Positions 62,139 to 64,000 of a stretch of DNA of 64,000 nucleotides are shown here, in pieces. The stretch's first letter is position 1; each line of letters begins with the position of its first letter. This DNA is from Homalodisca vitripennis (lineage: Eukaryota > Arthropoda > Insecta > Hemiptera > Cicadellidae), in contig NC_060207.1 of NCBI RefSeq assembly GCF_021130785.1, positions 189,246,001-189,310,000 on the forward strand. The letters run 5' to 3'. The position numbers and the translations under genes are program-made. The notes beneath the pieces were generated by a model. It had not been told where the DNA came from. It worked only from the letters and a program-made list of their open reading frames with translations, and made no database searches.

Positions 62139-62189
62139 AAGTACTTTTAGTGATTCATTGTTTATTGAAATTGTATACATATACACAAT

Positions 62190-62946
62190 GGTACTTTGGG
62201 ATTATACCGACCACACCCAGACATCAATCGTTATTTGACATTTTGCTTCTACTGATTACTAGATTAACGTAGAACAATATTTCGTCAATATAAAACAGGA
62301 ATTGTCTTATCGCAAACCCCTCCCCATCCTCAGACAGAGGTCAAAGTCGAGCGGTCTAGTAGATAACGTGATTGCAGAGTCTCGCCGCCCGTTCAGCTGG
62401 TTTGTCGCTTTGTTGTACTTCCGTGTTTTACCTCTACATTTCTCCAAACACAAAAATTCAACAAAAACTGACATTACCAAACTAAAACTAAACTCTTTAT
62501 TGAAAAAACACTCAACACTTGTTTTTATTCTTGATCACATTCCGCCACCCAAAATGCGAGTGCCTCCGGCCATCAGCGTGGGCTTCAGCAGCACCTTCGG
62601 TGCTGCCCCGCGCTGATGTCAAGGAAAGAAAAACATCCCTCAAGATAGTACCTATCAGTAAAATATCAAATTCTAGAGGGGCTGATCAGAAATATAAATT
62701 GAATTGTAATGGAAAGGCAATTATGTAAAGTGCAAATCATGTGATGCCGCGCGGCCTGCCATAATCGGGATTCTCGAGAAAGATAAGATAACAGCGACAA
62801 AAATACCGATCACAATACCTGGAAATGCTTGTAAGTTTGTAATTTTGCAATTAAAGAGTTGTTTTTTCGTTCTATCATGTCTGTTTCTATAAATTTATAT
62901 TTTTGTGTTCTTCATACTGGTGTGGTCGGTATAATCCCAAAGTACC
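62190..62946. mobile_element. small DNA element with perfect 28-bp inverted repeats and 8-bp target duplication
   Basis: Both ends read GGTACTTTGGGATTATACCG then ACCACACC without a mismatch. TACACAAT flanks both sides (62182-62189 and 62947-62954). The 757-bp interior has no transposase; a 104-codon frame at 62302-62616 has no recognised domain. This is a recent non-autonomous insertion. The 8-bp duplication fits hAT, P or Mutator classes; I cannot choose. Confidence 0.9.
62573..62616. repeat. GC-rich stem-loop inside the 757-bp element
   Basis: TCAGCG pairs with CGCTGA, then GGG with CCC, then GCAGCACC with GGTGCTGC around a TTC loop, with one small bulge: about 18 base pairs in 44 nt. Unusual in this AT-rich window. 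Confidence 0.7.
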
Positions 62947-62954
62947 TACACAAT

Positions 62955-64000
62955 TTTTTTGAATAAAAATGTATTATTATAATATAACATCTTTATAACC
63001 TAAGACCCTAGCTACTGATGTATAGGCCTAGTTGATGTAAGTTGGTTTTTCAAGCCTAACACAATGGACAACAATAGCCTATGCCTATATTGTTAGTTGG
63101 TCCTTAAAGAATTCAATTAACAAAACTCTGGTAGTTAATACTCTGATACATTACTTTATTATCCACTGAATATGTTGTCTACAGATGCAGGTACACCACA
63201 TCTAAGGCAAACTTAATGTAAAATATAGACTAATTTACACTAACTATGCACTGTTTTAACATAGCCAAAGATGCCAATAACTTTAATATATTACACAAGC
63301 AAATTAGCATAGAGCTATGATAAAGTAAACTTTATTTATTTAGAATACATTTTAAGTGCTGAAGTGACTAAATTTGAACTAGTACAATGGGTTAAACACA
63401 ACCCATAACATAATCACGATCTTCTGACAGGCAGTTGATCAGTCAAAACAAAATAGCGGCCTACTAGCAGACGTTGAACTCACACGATAGCCTACTTATT
63501 GAACAAAAACATTTCAAATTACTTGGCAGCCATAGGGTTAAAATAAGAGTAGGTAACTATCCATGTATTCACCACACTACATACTTTAAATGAGCCAACT
63601 TTCTCATTGTTAAGAGGTACAAAACAAGCAGTTTCATAAAATTAATTAATAACAATCATGGTATGATAATCGTGTACAATAGTAACACGAAAAAGAAAAC
63701 ACATGAATAGTACAGACAAAATCCCAATAAACACTCACTCTCACTACACACTTGATGGTAAACAACACGTGGACAACACAGTATACATAGGACATACACA
63801 ACACAGCCACCGGCCACAACTCCTCGTGGTCGTGACGAGCTCCTCCCGTTTGTTTTCAATGGGGTGATCGTGACAGGCGGAGAGAAAAAAGTGGGGATGG
63901 AGGGGCCCCTCCTGCCAACTAGAGATAGCCCGCGTATTAGAATAGTGGAATAAGCAGTCCGCGCGTTCTCGCTCTGTACTCCTCTGAATTTAATAGAGCC
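62955..64000 (+). other. right end of window, nothing assigned
   Basis: No recognisable gene. From about 63800 the sequence becomes more GC- and CpG-rich, which could mark a promoter or another repeat beyond the window, but nothing further supports this. Confidence 0.35.

Larger units (their letters stand above)
61480..62160 (+). repeat. three tandem ~255-bp units each with a tRNA-like sequence
   Basis: Units share a leader (ATATGTGACAGAAACGGCC and then GTAAAAAG), a tRNA-like core, a TTTTT or TTTT run, and a trailer (TGATTCAATGTTTATTGAAA). Core starts are spaced about 259 and 252 bp. The units differ by substitutions and small deletions. Confidence 0.88.

Noticed and set aside
62302..62616. 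104-codon gene inside the 757-bp inverted-repeat element
   Set aside because: No domain recognised, and the frame runs through the stem-loop; more likely a chance frame in a non-autonomous element.
63656..63859. Small cysteine-rich - strand protein near the right edge
   Set aside because: Low-complexity hydrophobic C/V/Y tail with no family resemblance; left unannotated.

Overview
This is AT-rich, intron-rich animal DNA, almost certainly from an insect. The basis is spliceosomal GT-AG introns packed with non-LTR retrotransposons, hAT, mariner/IS630, Mutator-like and Harbinger-type DNA transposons, and one conserved ciliary gene. The long introns and transposon mix resemble large hemipteran genomes, but the order cannot be fixed from sequence alone.

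The backbone is one complete gene on the + strand, TTC26 (IFT56/DYF-13), an intraflagellar-transport complex B tetratricopeptide protein. I could join 12 exons from 792 to 46956 into an uninterrupted 551-residue frame, close to the roughly 554 residues of vertebrate TTC26. All junctions are GT-AG with matching phases. Exon 1 contributes only the ATG. A perfect palindromic X-box (RFX site) lies 135 bp upstream of that ATG, as expected for a ciliary gene.

The most unusual structure is inside TTC26. The edges of three separate exons have been tandemly multiplied together with their splice sites. Exon 4 has a 108-bp in-frame duplication of its 5' edge. Exon 5 has eleven 96-bp upstream copies of its 5' edge, many with an intact AG acceptor. 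Exon 11 has two downstream copies of its 3' edge, one with an intact donor. The copies offer decoy splice sites. Some would extend the protein in frame; others would cause premature stops.

The introns are otherwise a mobile-element archive: a retrotransposon RT relic (5.6-6.7 kb); a 3.7-kb DNA transposon with a DNCGGQN transposase and repeated subterminal motifs (7.1-10.8 kb); a mariner (13.1-14.4 kb); an IS630-type element split by a 5'-truncated LINE (18.4-22.3 kb); an old LINE (22.5-25.8 kb); a hAT with 8-bp target duplication (27.1-31.0 kb); a LINE with near-intact RT (31.4-35.0 kb); and a long LINE whose ORF1 carries a PWWP chromatin-reader domain (39.3-43.9 kb).

Downstream of TTC26 are: a 190-bp tandem duplication with a Harbinger deletion derivative in only one copy; an intronless BTB-BACK-MATH gene on the - strand (51346-52572); an RNase H relic; a LINE relic split by a Mutator-like element (55.3-59.0 kb); a foldback repeat; three tandem tRNA-like units (61.5-62.2 kb); and a small element with perfect 28-bp inverted repeats and an 8-bp target duplication (62.2-62.9 kb). 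The last kilobase holds nothing I can assign.
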